In this document: positions 26,131 to 34,577 of the stretch, piece by piece
How positions within the stretch are numbered: position 1 is the first letter of the stretch
How the letters are laid out: the number at the start of each line of letters is the position of its first letter
Assembly (NCBI RefSeq): GCF_000383955.1
Contig: NZ_KB913013.1
Coordinates: 663,694 to 727,693, forward strand
Source of the DNA: Rudanella lutea DSM 19387
GTDB taxonomy: Bacteria > Bacteroidota > Bacteroidia > Cytophagales > Spirosomataceae
DNA: 64,000 bases
Reading direction: 5' to 3'
Position numbers and translations under genes: made by a program
Notes under the pieces: generated by a model
The model's input: the letters and a program-made list of their open reading frames with translations, nothing else
Told to the model about the DNA's origin: nothing
The model's database searches: none

Positions 26131-29049
26131 ATGTCGCTCAAAACCCGCGTGCTGCCATTTTTGGCGGCTTTATCGTTTGCTTCGGCTACGGCACAAACGC
26201 TTCCTATCCTCGAACAAACACCGGCCCGGTTACGCTGGTACCGCATTCGTACCCCGCACTTCTCGGTTTTGTACCCCGAAGGGTTCGAGAAGCCCGCTCA
26301 ACGAACCGCCCACCGGCTCGAAGGTATCTACGAACCCGTCAGCGCAACCCTCGACAAACGCCCGCGTCGGCTGCCGCTGCTACTGCAAAACCAAACCACT
26401 GTCAGCAATGGGTTTGTGACGCTTACCCCCCGGCGGTCGGAGTTTTTTACCACGCCCCCCCAGGACCCGTTTCTGCTTGGTACCTACGACTGGCTCGACC
26501 TGCTCACCGTGCATGAGTACCGGCACGTGGTTCAGTTTGAAAAAGCCCTGCAAGGGTTTGGCAAAGCCGCTTATTACCTGTTTGGCAACAATGCGCTGGC
26601 TCTGGCCACCCTGGGTGTTCCCGATTGGTTTTCGGAGGGCGATGCCGTAGGGGTAGAAACGGCCCTGAGTGGATCGGGGCGCGGCCGGATTCCGAACTTC
26701 GACATGGGTTTCCGGGCCAACTTGCTCGCCGGTCGGCGGTTTAGTTATAACAAAGCGGTAGCGGGCTCGTTTCGCGACAACGTACCCGACCACTACGTGC
26801 TGGGCTACCTGCTGACCACCAACCTCCGGCGCGAAAACGGGGCCGATGGCTGGAGCCGTGTGCTCAACGAATACTACCACCGGTTTCCGTGGCCGTTTTC
26901 GTTTTCGGGCAGTGTGAAAAAAGTAACCGGCTCGCGTGTCGACAATCTCTACAAACGTACCCTCACGGACCTGACCGAAACCTGGACCAAACAACAGGAA
27001 GGGCTCAAACTGACCCCGGCCACGCCCCTACCCGTGCGCCCCGAAAAGCGAGTGTTCACCAACTACCAGAATCCGCAGTATGTATCCGACAGTACGCTTT
27101 TGGCCCTCAAAACGGGTTTGGGCGATATTGCCCAGCTGGTACTCCTTCGGCGCAACGGTACGGAGAAAAAGGCCTTTACCCTCGGCCTGTACAACGACCC
27201 CGATATGCTGTCGGTCAATGCCGGGCGGGCCGTTTGGGTGGAGTTTCGGTATCACCCCCGCTGGGGCCAGAAAGTCTGGTCAGAACTTCGTTCGCTCGAC
27301 CTGACCACCGGCCGCCAAACCCGCCTGACGAGCCAGACCCGGTACACGGCCGTAGCCCTCTCGCCCGATGGTTTCAGCATTGCCGCCGTTGAGCACACCG
27401 CTGACTATAAAACCCGGCTGCTGGTCCTCGACGCCGAAACGGGCCGGGTGAAACAAACGTTACCCAACCCATTTGACTATTTTTACCTGCATCCCCGCTG
27501 GACCGACGATAGTAAAGCCATCATTGCCGTAGCCCTGCGCGATGGCCGCAAAACGATTCAGCGCATCGACCCCGTTACGGGCCAGCGTACCGACCTGCTC
27601 CCCGAACTGAACCGCAACATCAGCCACCCGCAGCCCTGGGGGCCATACGTGCTGTACAACTCACCCCAGTCGGGCATCGACAATATTTACGCCGTCGACA
27701 CGCGCAACGGCCGTACATACCAGGTCACGTCGCGGCCGCTGGGGGCCTACCACGCGGCTATTTCGCCCGATGGAAAACATCTGGCGTTTCATGATTTTTC
27801 GGCCGATGGGCACCGTGTGCAGGAGATGCCGCTGGCCCCCGAACGCTGGACACCCGCTACCGAAGTTAACGACCGGACCGTGCGGTATTTTGGTCCACTT
27901 GTGGCACAGGAGCCCGGTGTGGGTCAGGCCCGTGTGGCCCTGAGCGACTCTGCCCCGTTACCGGCTCCCTTCCCGGCGTCGCGGTTTCGGCGATTGCCAC
28001 ACGCCCTCAATATTTACGGCTGGGGGCCTATTTTTTCATCGACGGGGCAGGAATTGACGCTCGGCATCGACTCGCGCGATCTGCTGGCTACTACCCAGCT
28101 CTCCACGGGCTTTTTGTACAATCAGGCCGAACGAACCGGCGCTTTTTTTGCCAATGCCAGCTATCAGGGCCTGTTTCCGGTGTTCGACCTGTCGTTTCAG
28201 ACGGGCCGTAATCAAACCAGTGTTTATGTAGACCGGCGGCTTCCGCTCGACAGCCTGCGCTCTGATACCTGGAATTACAATCAGTTTTCCGCCGGCATTC
28301 GACTACCGTTTCAGCTCACTCAAACAAAATACCGGCAGAGCCTCACCCTTTCGGCCCAGTACAATCTGATTCAGGTATCGGGGTACGACCTGCCCGCCCG
28401 ACCACTTAATGAGGTTGGGGGCGGCCGGGTGCTCAACGCACTCAACTACGGCCTGACGTACCAACGGCTCCTGAAACAAAACAAGCGCGATGTGGCACCA
28501 CCCTGGGGGCAGGCCCTCAGCCTGACCTGGCGCACGACGCCTTTTGGCGGAGCCTTACGGGCCGAACAGATCAGCGCTCAGGGTAACCTGTTTTTTCCCG
28601 GCCTTATCAAGCACCATTCGCTGCGGTTGCGGGGCGGCTACCAGCAACAGTTTCAGGATACCTACCGGTTTAGCCCGGCTACGTTTTACCCACGGGGGCA
28701 ACTGTACACCAGCTTCGACAAACTTTGGGTGGGCGGGGCCGAATACCGATTCCCCGTGGCCGACACGCACTGGAACATCGGGCGGCTGGCCTACATTCAA
28801 CGAATCAAAGCGGCCGGTTTTTACGATGCCGCTCAGGGCGATGTGCAGGTAGCCGTCGTGAATCAGAACGGGCAGTTGTTACGCTTCGAGAATCGACGCC
28901 GGAACCTCGCTACCGTCGGGGCCGACCTATCGTTTGTGTTCAATGTGCTGCGATTCCGGCTGCCGTTTGAGGTAGGTGCACGGGCTACCTACGCCCTCAA
29001 CACGGGCGAGTTTCAGATAGAGCCGCTGGTGCTCGATATTGGCTTTTAA
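26131..29049 (+). CDS. Exported metallopeptidase / beta-propeller / outer-membrane barrel fusion
   Basis: A 972-aa protein with signal peptide (MSLKTRVLPFLAALSFASATA). I use the ATG at 26131. Part 1 (about 30-290) is a gluzincin-like peptidase domain: zinc motif HEYRH at 128-132 (usual form HExxH) and the third ligand region DWFSEGDA with Glu169. Part 2 (about 300-590) holds WD40/TolB-type repeats (AVALSPDGFSIAAVE, HPRWTDDSKAIIAV, AAISPDGKHLAFHD). Part 3 (about 630-972) is a run of alternating beta strands ending VLDIGF, like BamA/surface-antigen barrels with a C-terminal Phe. So it is probably an outer-membrane-anchored protease-like protein. The Tyr-Arg inside HEYRH does not disturb the ligands. 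Confidence 0.8.
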   Translation: MSLKTRVLPFLAALSFASATAQTLPILEQTPARLRWYRIRTPHFSVLYPEGFEKPAQRTAHRLEGIYEPVSATLDKRPRRLPLLLQNQTTVSNGFVTLTPRRSEFFTTPPQDPFLLGTYDWLDLLTVHEYRHVVQFEKALQGFGKAAYYLFGNNALALATLGVPDWFSEGDAVGVETALSGSGRGRIPNFDMGFRANLLAGRRFSYNKAVAGSFRDNVPDHYVLGYLLTTNLRRENGADGWSRVLNEYYHRFPWPFSFSGSVKKVTGSRVDNLYKRTLTDLTETWTKQQEGLKLTPATPLPVRPEKRVFTNYQNPQYVSDSTLLALKTGLGDIAQLVLLRRNGTEKKAFTLGLYNDPDMLSVNAGRAVWVEFRYHPRWGQKVWSELRSLDLTTGRQTRLTSQTRYTAVALSPDGFSIAAVEHTADYKTRLLVLDAETGRVKQTLPNPFDYFYLHPRWTDDSKAIIAVALRDGRKTIQRIDPVTGQRTDLLPELNRNISHPQPWGPYVLYNSPQSGIDNIYAVDTRNGRTYQVTSRPLGAYHAAISPDGKHLAFHDFSADGHRVQEMPLAPERWTPATEVNDRTVRYFGPLVAQEPGVGQARVALSDSAPLPAPFPASRFRRLPHALNIYGWGPIFSSTGQELTLGIDSRDLLATTQLSTGFLYNQAERTGAFFANASYQGLFPVFDLSFQTGRNQTSVYVDRRLPLDSLRSDTWNYNQFSAGIRLPFQLTQTKYRQSLTLSAQYNLIQVSGYDLPARPLNEVGGGRVLNALNYGLTYQRLLKQNKRDVAPPWGQALSLTWRTTPFGGALRAEQISAQGNLFFPGLIKHHSLRLRGGYQQQFQDTYRFSPATFYPRGQLYTSFDKLWVGGAEYRFPVADTHWNIGRLAYIQRIKAAGFYDAAQGDVQVAVVNQNGQLLRFENRRRNLATVGADLSFVFNVLRFRLPFEVGARATYALNTGEFQIEPLVLDIGF

Positions 29050-29086
29050 TTGGTAAGATTGGTGGCACCATCGGGGTGCCACCGGT

Positions 29087-29623
29087 TTATTTTACCCGTA
29101 GAATTTCGCCGTTGTAGTTCATGTACACCGTGAAGTCGGTGGTTTTGTCCGTTTCGGGGTCACGCAGGCGCATGGTCAGGCTAACGTACTTCTGGCTGTT
29201 GAAGGTCGGTTTATACTGCACCGATTGCAGCACTCCTTTTTCAATCACCGAATCGCTCTCCGAGAAGTACCCCAAATCTTCTTTAACCAGCGTACGCCGA
29301 AAAACCGGCTTGCCCGATTTGCGGGTGGCCGTCACATCCACCGAGTTATTGAAATAACATCCATCGGGGCCGGGCGTTGTGTTATCGGCCTGATTGAGCG
29401 TCAACGCTACTTTCAGGTCTTTCCCTGACTCCTGATATTCGTCGGCTTTGCCCAGTTTGGCCGGCTCAACAACCGATTTACAGTTTTCGGGTTTAGCCGG
29501 GGCTGCGGCTGCCGTCACAGAGTCGGCCGCGGTAGTCGATGCCGTATCGGTTTGGGCGGTTTCAGAACGGCCACAGCCGGCGAGCACGGCCGTCAGGCTC
29601 AGAATAAGGAAGCTTTTTTTCAT
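29087..29623 (-). CDS. Lipoprotein of unknown function (possibly DUF4738)
   Basis: A 178-aa protein. I choose the ATG at 29623, which gives signal MKKSFLILSLTAVLAGC with lipobox LAGC (Cys17); a longer frame to 29680 would spoil the signal. A Thr/Ala/Ser/Asp-rich tether (about 20-45) leads to one beta-rich domain with two Cys (Cys in PENCKSVV and PDGCYFNN). Strands such as YVSLTMRLRDPETDKTTDF and DFTVYMNYNGEILRVK end the protein. The size and pattern suggest DUF4738 or a neighbour family, with low certainty. Located just downstream of the TonB-receptor gene on the same strand it does not overlap. Confidence 0.7.
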   Translation of the reverse strand: MKKSFLILSLTAVLAGCGRSETAQTDTASTTAADSVTAAAAPAKPENCKSVVEPAKLGKADEYQESGKDLKVALTLNQADNTTPGPDGCYFNNSVDVTATRKSGKPVFRRTLVKEDLGYFSESDSVIEKGVLQSVQYKPTFNSQKYVSLTMRLRDPETDKTTDFTVYMNYNGEILRVK

Positions 29624-29707
29624 AACACAAACGAAGACAAAACCGGACAGCCAGCCCCGACGCGGGTTGCGGGTCGGCACTGGCTGTTAATCGGGCTCAA
29701 AGAAAAC

Positions 29708-32209
29708 CTAAAAATCGATTCGGTAGTAAAACACGGGCAGAAAGCCCAACTGATACTCCTGCTTGATAAACGACCCATCGGGTTGGGGCGCGTAGCTGAG
29801 CGACAGTAAATTCTCAATGCCCAGAATGTTCACCAGGTCAACGGCAATGGTGTGCGTCAGACGGCCTCCCCGGGCGTTCATTCGGTTCATTTTGTAATCA
29901 ACCTTTATATCAAACCGGCGATACGGCGCAAACTGAAGGGTATTGCGGGTCGCATCCTTGAACAGGATCTCCTGCGCCAATTGCGACGCGGCCTCGTCGA
30001 CCGGGCCGTACCAACGCCCCCCTACTGCCGTGTACTTGGCGCCCACATTCAGGCTATTCCGCTTACCCTGCCCCCGCTCAAACGTAAACTCTTTGGCTAC
30101 CAGCGCATTGAAAGCGTACCGACCATTAAAATCAGTATTCCGCAACACCCCATCGGAGCCCCGGTAGCGGGCATCGAACAGCGAGCCCGTTACGAGAAAA
30201 TAATAACTATCGCTAAAGAATTTTTCGAGCGTCAGCTCTACCCCGTAGTTCCGACCCGTACCGCCGTTGTAGAGTTTCTGCGGGAACACCCGTGAGAACC
30301 CTGCCCCCGTGTTGAGAATCGAAAACGACGTGCGGCCTACCTCCACCGGTACGTTGAACAAATACTGGTAATAAGCCTCCAGTTTCATCCGCACGTTGCG
30401 GCCCAGCAGGCGGTCGTAAGCAGCCACGTAATGCCAGCTTTTGGTGAGCCCCACCTCACGGTTCAGCTCGCTCATCGGCGTAGGTCTGAACGACGACGTA
30501 AGGTCGGGCGTCTGGTAGAAATACGCGTAGGTCGGCATCATCTGGCTATGCAGGCCCACAGCCACGCTCAGTTTCTGGCGATTGGGCAACTCGTACACCA
30601 GCCCGGCGCGGGGCTCCACGGGCGATACACTGTGTTTGTTCAGGGTGAAAATAGTGCTTGTCAGCCCAGCGCTGAGGGTCAGCTTTTCGGTCAGGTTGGT
30701 GCGCCACTGCACAAACGGTTGCAACAGCAGGGCCCTAGTGCGGGTATCCCAGCGGGGTTGCCAGGGCTGTAACTCGGGCACCACACCCGGCCGGGTAACG
30801 ACCACCCGAACGCTGTCGTAAAGGTTGAAAAAGTACGTATCGGCGTTCAGACCCGCCTTGAGCGAGCTGCGGGCGTTGAATTTGTGCGTCAATGCAAGCG
30901 AAACCGACGCCTTAGTGTCAGCAAAGCGATAATCGAGAATGGGGGCAATCCGGTCGATCACAAAACGGTCGTTCTGCACGGCGGGCTTCCCATCCGGCCC
31001 GTTCCGCAAAAACAGATAATTGTGGTTGGCATCCTGCACCGTACCCGACGCGGCTACCGTGGCTTTAAGGAAGGTTTTACGACTGAGCGGCTTCTCGAAG
31101 GTCAGGCCCGACACAAACATGCGCGAGGTGTAGTACTGATCGCGGTCGTTCTGGCCAAATATGTTCCGATCCGATACCGACTGTTCACTGACCAGAATAT
31201 CGACCGTACTGGTCCCGCCAAAGCCCCAGAACGAGAGCCGCCCGCCGGGGGCACCGTCGCGTCCTTTGAGCGGAAAACTAAACCGAAACGACGCATCCTG
31301 ATACGTCGGGACAGCCTGCGTGCCAATATCGATACCTATTTTGTTGAATAACCACAGGTTGGCGTACCGGTACGTGACCAGATACGACGCCCCCGATTTG
31401 CGCGAGAGTGGCCCCTCGGCCATGGCTTCGGTTCCGAGAAACCCAAACTGAAGCGACCGCTGATGCCGCTCGTTGTTACCGTTGCGCAGCTTCAGGTCAA
31501 ATACCCCAGCAATACCGTTGCCAAATTCGGCCGGAAAAGCCCCCGTAAAAAAGTCGGAGTTGGCGAGGGTGTTGTTGCGGATAATGCTCACCGGCCCGCC
31601 CGACGTACCCGGTATGGCAAAGTGATTGGGGTTCGGAATACTGATGCCCTCTACGCGCCAGAGCACCCCGCTGGGCGAGTTTCCCCGAATCACGATGTCG
31701 TTGCGCGAATCGTCGGCGCCCTGCACCCCGGCAAAGTTCGAAGCCATCCGGGCGGGTTCGCCCCGGCTGCCCGCGTACCGGTCGGCCTCGTCGACGGTAA
31801 ACTGCCGGGCCGACACCAGGGCCATCTCGTTCTTGGCGTCGCCCGTACGCTGCGCCTTTACGGTCACAGTGGCCAGTTCATTGATGGCTTCATCGAGCTC
31901 CACATCCAGAATAGTTTCGCGGCCAGCATCCACCACAATGTTGTTCAACAAGGCATTTTTGTAGCCGATGAGCGTGACGAGCACCGTTTGCCGACCAACC
32001 GGCACATTAGGCAGCCGAAACCGCCCGAGCGTATCGACCGTAGTGCCGGTTGTGGGTTTGTTGGCCTTGTCGAGCAGTTGAACCGTCGCGCCGAACAAGG
32101 GATACTTCGATTCCCGGTCAACCACCCGACCGCGCAGGGTTTGGGTGGGTTGGGCTACGGCAAGCAACGGAGCAAGCAGCAACCCCAAAATAGGTAGCAG
32201 GTGTTTCAT
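29708..32209 (-). CDS. TonB-dependent outer-membrane receptor
   Basis: An 833-aa receptor with signal peptide MKHLLPILGLLLAPLLAVA. Residues about 23-110 form a carboxypeptidase-regulatory-like beta-sandwich (GRVVDRESKYPLFGATVQLL). The plug domain follows (about 120-240, with NDIVIRGNSPSGVLWRVEGI), then a 22-strand barrel ending in Phe (FYYRIDF). No FecA-type N-terminal signalling domain and no adjacent SusD, so it is not a classical SusCD pair. Ligand unknown; the plug motif 'RGNSP.G..WRVEGI' is common in orphan receptors of Cytophagales. Upstream spacer 32210-32499 is shared with the divergent helicase gene. Confidence 0.92.
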   Translation of the reverse strand: MKHLLPILGLLLAPLLAVAQPTQTLRGRVVDRESKYPLFGATVQLLDKANKPTTGTTVDTLGRFRLPNVPVGRQTVLVTLIGYKNALLNNIVVDAGRETILDVELDEAINELATVTVKAQRTGDAKNEMALVSARQFTVDEADRYAGSRGEPARMASNFAGVQGADDSRNDIVIRGNSPSGVLWRVEGISIPNPNHFAIPGTSGGPVSIIRNNTLANSDFFTGAFPAEFGNGIAGVFDLKLRNGNNERHQRSLQFGFLGTEAMAEGPLSRKSGASYLVTYRYANLWLFNKIGIDIGTQAVPTYQDASFRFSFPLKGRDGAPGGRLSFWGFGGTSTVDILVSEQSVSDRNIFGQNDRDQYYTSRMFVSGLTFEKPLSRKTFLKATVAASGTVQDANHNYLFLRNGPDGKPAVQNDRFVIDRIAPILDYRFADTKASVSLALTHKFNARSSLKAGLNADTYFFNLYDSVRVVVTRPGVVPELQPWQPRWDTRTRALLLQPFVQWRTNLTEKLTLSAGLTSTIFTLNKHSVSPVEPRAGLVYELPNRQKLSVAVGLHSQMMPTYAYFYQTPDLTSSFRPTPMSELNREVGLTKSWHYVAAYDRLLGRNVRMKLEAYYQYLFNVPVEVGRTSFSILNTGAGFSRVFPQKLYNGGTGRNYGVELTLEKFFSDSYYFLVTGSLFDARYRGSDGVLRNTDFNGRYAFNALVAKEFTFERGQGKRNSLNVGAKYTAVGGRWYGPVDEAASQLAQEILFKDATRNTLQFAPYRRFDIKVDYKMNRMNARGGRLTHTIAVDLVNILGIENLLSLSYAPQPDGSFIKQEYQLGFLPVFYYRIDF

Positions 32210-32419
32210 GTCGATTAAGTAAGTAATGCCGAGAAATTACGGATTCCCGACGAGTGGTGAGTCGTGGATGAAAGTTGAGTGTTAACAGGTTATTCAGCAA
32301 AGAAAATTGAATGTACGGTAGAGAAAGGTTAATTCGTTGACCCGATTTCAGGGGTATATACTCCCTAAAGCCGCCCAATACACCCGAACGATAATGTGGA
32401 TATTCCGGTTAAGGAATTG

Positions 32420-32427
32420 TATATTTG
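32420..32427 (+). promoter_or_regulatory. Candidate promoter for the DEAD-box helicase
   Basis: TATATTTG is an exact match to the Bacteroidota -7 box TANNTTTG. It lies about 72 bases before the GTG start at 32500. TGTG at 32395-32398, 21 bases upstream, is a weak -33 box. Confidence 0.4.
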
Positions 32428-32499
32428 AAAAAATAAGCGGTAAACTGGCCGGGAACCAAAGGTCAGTTGCAGTTGCATTCACATTTTATTTCTCTGCAC

Positions 32500-34032
32500 G
32501 TGACCTTTCACGACTTTAATCTCCACGACGACGTACTGACGGGCGTCGACGCCATGAATTACCAGCAGGCCACGCCCATTCAGCAGATGGCCATTCCCAA
32601 GATCATCGAGGGTAAAGACCTGATCGCCTGCGCACAAACCGGTACCGGCAAAACAGCCGCTTACCTGATTCCGCTGCTCGACAAGATCTCGCATGCCGGG
32701 CATCAGCACACCAGCACCCTGATTCTGGTTCCTACCCGTGAACTGGCCAAGCAGATCGACGAGCAGGTTGAGGGGTTTGCCTACTTTGTATCAGCCACGA
32801 GTATTGCGCTCTACGGCGGTGGTAAAGGCGAAAACTGGGATCAGCAACGCAATGCCCTCACCACCGGTGCCGATATTATCATTGCCACACCGGGCCGGCT
32901 GATGGCACACATGCAGCTGGGCTACGTGAAGTTCGATCAGCTCAATTATCTGGTGCTCGACGAAGCCGACAAAATGCTCGATATGGGCTTTGCCGACGAT
33001 ATTCTGAAAATTGTACGGGAACTGCCCAAAAACCGGCAAACGCTCATGTTTTCGGCCACAATGCCCGGCAAAATCCGGGAGTTTGCCAAGAAGTTGCTCA
33101 CCAATCCCGATGAGATTACGCTGGCGGTTTCCAAACCAGCCGAAAAAATTGATCAGCAGTTTTATCTGGCCAAAGATCACCAGAAGTTGCCGCTGCTCAT
33201 GCACCTCATTCAGCAGGCCAACGCCCAAAGCATGGTGTTGTTTACCTCGCGCAAATCGGAGGTGAACCCCATTGTACGTGCGCTGACGAAACTGGGCTAC
33301 GAAGCCCACGGAATCTCGTCGGACATTGAGCAGGACGAGCGCGAGAAGGTCTTACGGGGCTTCAAAAACAAGCAATTCCCGATTCTGGTGGCTACGGATG
33401 TACTCTCACGCGGTATTGACATCGACAGCCTGAGTCACGTAGTCAACTACGATGTACCGCGCGATGCCGAAGACTACGTGCACCGGATTGGCCGCACGGC
33501 CCGCGCCGAAAATACCGGTACCGCCATCACGTTTGTCAATGAGATGGACATGCAGCGGGTGCGGAAAATTGAGCGGCTGCTCGACAAAAAAATTGAAAAG
33601 CGGGCCATTACCGAAGAACTGGGCCTTGGTCCCGCGCCTTCAGAAAATGGGGGCGACCGACCCGCCGACCGCGGCCGCAACGACCGATCAAAAACGGGCA
33701 AACGACCCGAACGCGACCGCCGGCCTGAGCGCTCCAATACGCCCCGTGCCGAAGGCCCCCGCCCCGAATCACAAGCCAGTTCGGATACTCCTCGCCCGAA
33801 AAACCGCAACCGTAAGCGCGGTGGCCGGGATGGCAAACCGGGCACACCCCGCCCCGAGGGTGCTGTTGCCCCCCAGCCGGGCGGAGCAGTTGAGGGCGAA
33901 GCTGTAGCTAACCCAACCGTTGGAGCAGCCGAAGGAGAGGCCAAAAAGCCCCGTCGGCGCAACCGAAACCGCGGTCGCAAGCCCAGCCCACAAGGCGAAG
34001 GTACACCCGCACAACCAACCGTTGAAGCGTAA
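32500..34032 (+). CDS. DEAD-box RNA helicase (RhlE-like) with basic tail, GTG start
   Basis: A 510-aa ATP-dependent RNA helicase. There is no ATG before the Q-motif at a suitable place; the GTG at 32500 gives MTFHDFNLHDDVLTGVDAM, which matches the usual start of this family. Motifs: Q-motif YQQATPIQQMAIP, I AQTGTGKT, Ia PTRELAKQ, II VLDEADKMLDMG, III SAT, V VATDVLSRGIDI, VI HRIGRTARAENTG. From about residue 380 the tail is low-complexity, rich in Arg/Pro/Gly/Glu and basic patches (KNRNRKRGG, KKPRRRNRNRGRK), suited to RNA contact. Likely role in ribosome assembly or RNA turnover, and cold-shock growth. Confidence 0.9.
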   Translation: MTFHDFNLHDDVLTGVDAMNYQQATPIQQMAIPKIIEGKDLIACAQTGTGKTAAYLIPLLDKISHAGHQHTSTLILVPTRELAKQIDEQVEGFAYFVSATSIALYGGGKGENWDQQRNALTTGADIIIATPGRLMAHMQLGYVKFDQLNYLVLDEADKMLDMGFADDILKIVRELPKNRQTLMFSATMPGKIREFAKKLLTNPDEITLAVSKPAEKIDQQFYLAKDHQKLPLLMHLIQQANAQSMVLFTSRKSEVNPIVRALTKLGYEAHGISSDIEQDEREKVLRGFKNKQFPILVATDVLSRGIDIDSLSHVVNYDVPRDAEDYVHRIGRTARAENTGTAITFVNEMDMQRVRKIERLLDKKIEKRAITEELGLGPAPSENGGDRPADRGRNDRSKTGKRPERDRRPERSNTPRAEGPRPESQASSDTPRPKNRNRKRGGRDGKPGTPRPEGAVAPQPGGAVEGEAVANPTVGAAEGEAKKPRRRNRNRGRKPSPQGEGTPAQPTVEA

Positions 34033-34038
34033 CGAACA

Positions 34039-34389
34039 ATGCTTAGCGCCATTCACCCTAAATTGCCCATGCGCGACAAACAGGTCACGCAAGCGTTTTA
34101 CGTAAACCAACTGGGCTTTACGGTGAGTGGCGACTACCCCGATTACCTGATACTGTACCGGGATGAGGTGGAAATTCACTTTTTCCATTTCCCTGACCTT
34201 GACCCGCATCAGAACTATGGGCAGGTTTACATCCGCACGAGCCATATCGATGCGGTTTATCAGTCGCTGGTGCAAAACGGAACCCCGATTCACCCCGGCG
34301 GTGAACTGGCCCTAAAACCGTGGCAGCAAAAAGAGTTTTCGGTAATTGACCCCGATCATAACCTGCTTACATTCGGGCAAGCCTTGTAA
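34039..34389 (+). CDS. VOC / bleomycin-resistance-fold protein
   Basis: A 116-aa protein of the vicinal oxygen chelate (glyoxalase) superfamily. It shows KQVTQAFYVNQLGFTVSGDYPDYLILYRD in the first beta-alpha-beta-beta-beta half (given here as F-Y-x-x-x-L-G-F), and FSVIDPDHNLLTFGQ in the second. Metal-ligand positions His52 (IHFFHF) and Glu are ambiguous. Its length and pattern fit bleomycin-binding-like or unknown VOC proteins. It follows the helicase gene by 6 bases and is probably co-transcribed. Function not assigned. Confidence 0.82.
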   Translation: MLSAIHPKLPMRDKQVTQAFYVNQLGFTVSGDYPDYLILYRDEVEIHFFHFPDLDPHQNYGQVYIRTSHIDAVYQSLVQNGTPIHPGGELALKPWQQKEFSVIDPDHNLLTFGQAL

Positions 34390-34481
34390 ATAGACTATCT
34401 CCGCGGCCTTTGTGGGCTCTATTCACTTATTTTCTCTTCTCCGTAGGTGACCTTGTCAGTATGATGAGGTTACCTTTTGTT

Positions 34482-34512
34482 TTTGTCTATAGTGATTTAG
34501 CCCCGACCTTTG
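34482..34512 (+). promoter_or_regulatory. Bacteroidota-type promoter of the DUF5916 gene
   Basis: TTTG at 34482-34485, a 19-base spacer, then GACCTTTG at 34505-34512 (TANNTTTG with one mismatch). Spacing is ideal (19-21). Transcription should begin near 34519, after the upstream ATGs at 34461 and 34464, so it supports the GTG start at 34578. Confidence 0.6.
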
Positions 34513-34577
34513 CAGCCGCCAGCGCGGCAAAACCGCAACCGGCTTACCCACTTACAAAACCACTTACAGATTATTTC

